Shown piece after piece: positions 11,651 through 12,961 of a stretch of DNA of 12,961 nucleotides. This stretch comes from Pseudolabrys sp. (lineage in GTDB: Bacteria > Pseudomonadota > Alphaproteobacteria > Rhizobiales > Xanthobacteraceae). Within the stretch, counting starts at the first letter, position 1, and each line of letters begins with the position of its first letter. Under the pieces are notes generated by a model. It was not told the origin of the DNA. It did no database searches and was given only the letters and a program-made list of their open reading frames with translations. Made by a program: the position numbers and the translations under genes. Location of the stretch: the NCBI GenBank assembly GCA_029945495.1, contig JAQSCR010000458.1:1-12961 (forward strand), in the 5' to 3' direction.

Positions 11651-12864
11651 TTCTGCAATCCGCGCTCATTGTCAACGATGTAGTCGCGTATCACCGGCAC
11701 GTCGTCGCGTTTTCGCGACAGCAGCAATTGAAACACCATGTTGGAGCCGTTGAGAAAGCCAAGCTCGACCGCGCCGAGATAGAACTCCCACATCCGCGCG
11801 AAGCGCTCGCCCATCATAGCGACGGTCTCGGCCCGGCGCGCCATGAATCGCTGCCGCCAATGCCGGATCGTCCAGTAATAATGCAAACGTAATACCTCGC
11901 AGTCCGCGACCCAGAGGTGCGTGCGTTCGGTCGAGGCGAATACTTCCGACAGCGCCGGAACGTAGCCGCCCGGAAAAATGTACTTGCGAATGAACGGCGC
12001 GGTCGAACCGGGCGGCGACATCCGCCCGATCGCGTGCACCATGGCGAAGCCGCCGGGCGCCAGCAGGTCCTGCACTTTGTTGAAATAGTCGTCGAAGTAA
12101 TGCACGCCGACATGCTCCATCATGCCGACCGACACCACCCGATCGAATTGTCCCGAGAGTTCACGATAATCTTGCTCGACGAATGTCACTTTATCGGTGA
12201 CGCCCGCGGCCTGCGCACGCTGTCGTGAATGTGCAAGCTGCTCCGGCGAGACATTGATCGCGGTGACGCGGACGCCGCAGGTTTGCGCCAGGTAGATCGC
12301 CAGCGCGCCCCAGCCGGAGCCGATTTCGGCGACCGTCATGCCCGGCGACAGATCAAGCTTCGCCGCGATATGCCGCAGCTTGTTCTTTTGCGCTGCCGCC
12401 AGATCCTCATCGGGATGGCTGAAATAGCCGCACGAATAGCTCATCGTCTCGTCCAGCCATAACGCATAGAACGCGGCCGGATGGTCGTAGTGGTCGCGTG
12501 CATTCTTCGCCGCGCGCCCCAGCGGATTGGATTGGTGAACGCCGCGCAAGGCGCGCCATGCCGAGCGCAGCGCCTGTTGCAGCGGATGCGAGGCGAGTCC
12601 CTGCCGGTTGACCGAGAACAGCAGCAAGAGATCGTAGATCGACGAGCCGTCCTCGAACACCAGCCGGCCATCCATATAGGCCTCGCCAGTCGCCAGTTCG
12701 GGATTGAAGAACAGCTCGCGCTCGACCTTGGCATCCATCAGGCGGATGCTGACCGATGGGCCATCGGCGCCGCTGCCGAAACGATGTTCGGCGCCGTCAT
12801 GCGTGCGCAGGATAAGCCGGCCGTGCCTGACGAAACGGCGCAGCAGATGCGGTAGAACAAGCAT
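11638..12864 (-). CDS. cfa: cyclopropane-fatty-acyl-phospholipid synthase family methyltransferase
   Basis: The 408-residue product is full length for the CFA synthase family, which adds a methylene from S-adenosylmethionine to double bonds of membrane phospholipid acyl chains, usually in stationary phase or under acid stress. The N-terminal lipid-binding region is followed by the MSYSCGYF block with C145, the SAM-binding loop VAEIGSGWGALA (178-189), MMEHVGVHYFDDYF with E250, VHAIGR with H278, and HYYWTIRHWRQRF with Y330. These match the E. coli residues C139, E239, H266 and Y317. Start ATG 12864 has an in-frame TGA 18 bases upstream, so no longer form is possible, and no good ribosome binding site is seen. 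It is convergent with the DUF6481-type gene. Several paralogues are common in this group, so exact orthology with E. coli cfa is likely but not certain. Confidence 0.9.
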   Translation of the reverse strand: MLVLPHLLRRFVRHGRLILRTHDGAEHRFGSGADGPSVSIRLMDAKVERELFFNPELATGEAYMDGRLVFEDGSSIYDLLLLFSVNRQGLASHPLQQALRSAWRALRGVHQSNPLGRAAKNARDHYDHPAAFYALWLDETMSYSCGYFSHPDEDLAAAQKNKLRHIAAKLDLSPGMTVAEIGSGWGALAIYLAQTCGVRVTAINVSPEQLAHSRQRAQAAGVTDKVTFVEQDYRELSGQFDRVVSVGMMEHVGVHYFDDYFNKVQDLLAPGGFAMVHAIGRMSPPGSTAPFIRKYIFPGGYVPALSEVFASTERTHLWVADCEVLRLHYYWTIRHWRQRFMARRAETVAMMGERFARMWEFYLGAVELGFLNGSNMVFQLLLSRKRDDVPVIRDYIVDNERGLQKSGA

Positions 12865-12961
12865 GGGTGGAGTTCCAACTCATCGACGTCTTCGGGGTGG
12901 ATCACCGCATACCCTTCGCAGGCGGTCAATCCCTGCAGGGCTTTACGTCAGGCCCGGGCTG
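12865..12961. other. right edge, no gene identified
   Basis: This 97-base upstream region of cfa holds no ORF or regulatory motif I can support. A short minus-strand frame that reads into cfa out of frame has no family resemblance and is taken as chance. Confidence 0.5.

Overview
The window is GC-rich, densely coding DNA that reads as a chromosomal segment of an alphaproteobacterium, most likely Hyphomicrobiales close to Bradyrhizobium or Rhodopseudomonas. This rests on recalled family resemblance: a compact PhoH-like ATPase with a TTG start, a DUF6481-type coiled-coil protein, a membrane-anchored DUF2778/Tlde1 protein, and a metG-tatD-MBL gene string. It also rests on the intergenic palindromes, of a kind I associate with that group. 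No taxonomic search was possible. I see no phage, plasmid, CRISPR, rRNA or tRNA signature.

Left part (1-4781, all genes on the minus strand). A nested inverted repeat (130-233) precedes mazG (house-cleaning NTP pyrophosphohydrolase, 295-1134). A 401-base gap follows. It holds two long hairpins of identical design placed in opposite orientation, and then an AT-richer stretch with a doubtful 41-codon ORF. Next is a tight operon read right to left: metG (methionyl-tRNA synthetase), tatD (metal-dependent nuclease, 1 base later) and a PhnP-like metallo-beta-lactamase-fold hydrolase (14 bases later).

Middle part (4949-9041, accessory in character). A small secreted protein (5007-5447) has its ribosome binding site inside an inverted repeat and inside a six-codon mini-ORF that abuts its start codon. 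Converging on it is a large unrecognised protein (5517-7034, minus) built from two copies of a unit repeated at exactly 720 bp, behind a His/Asp-rich N-terminus. Its expected start codon, correctly spaced from a strong ribosome binding site, reads ATA rather than ATG. Then come a membrane-anchored DUF2778/Tlde1 (L,D-transpeptidase-like) envelope protein on the minus strand, a secreted eight-cysteine mini-protein on the plus strand, and a truncated DUF2189-like membrane protein remnant overlapping the end of the mini-protein gene.

Right part (9288-12864). A PhoH-like P-loop ATPase, an alpha/beta hydrolase of the prolyl-oligopeptidase/dienelactone-hydrolase type and a DUF6481-type coiled-coil protein all run on the plus strand, with hairpin terminators after the first and last. 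They converge on a cyclopropane-fatty-acid synthase-like methyltransferase (minus), whose last codons form one arm of the shared terminator.

The housekeeping genes (mazG, metG, tatD, phoH, cfa) are ordinary. The most unusual content is the inverted pair of covarying hairpins (1187-1352) and the duplicated His/Asp-tailed protein with its ATA start. No complete new multi-gene system is evident.
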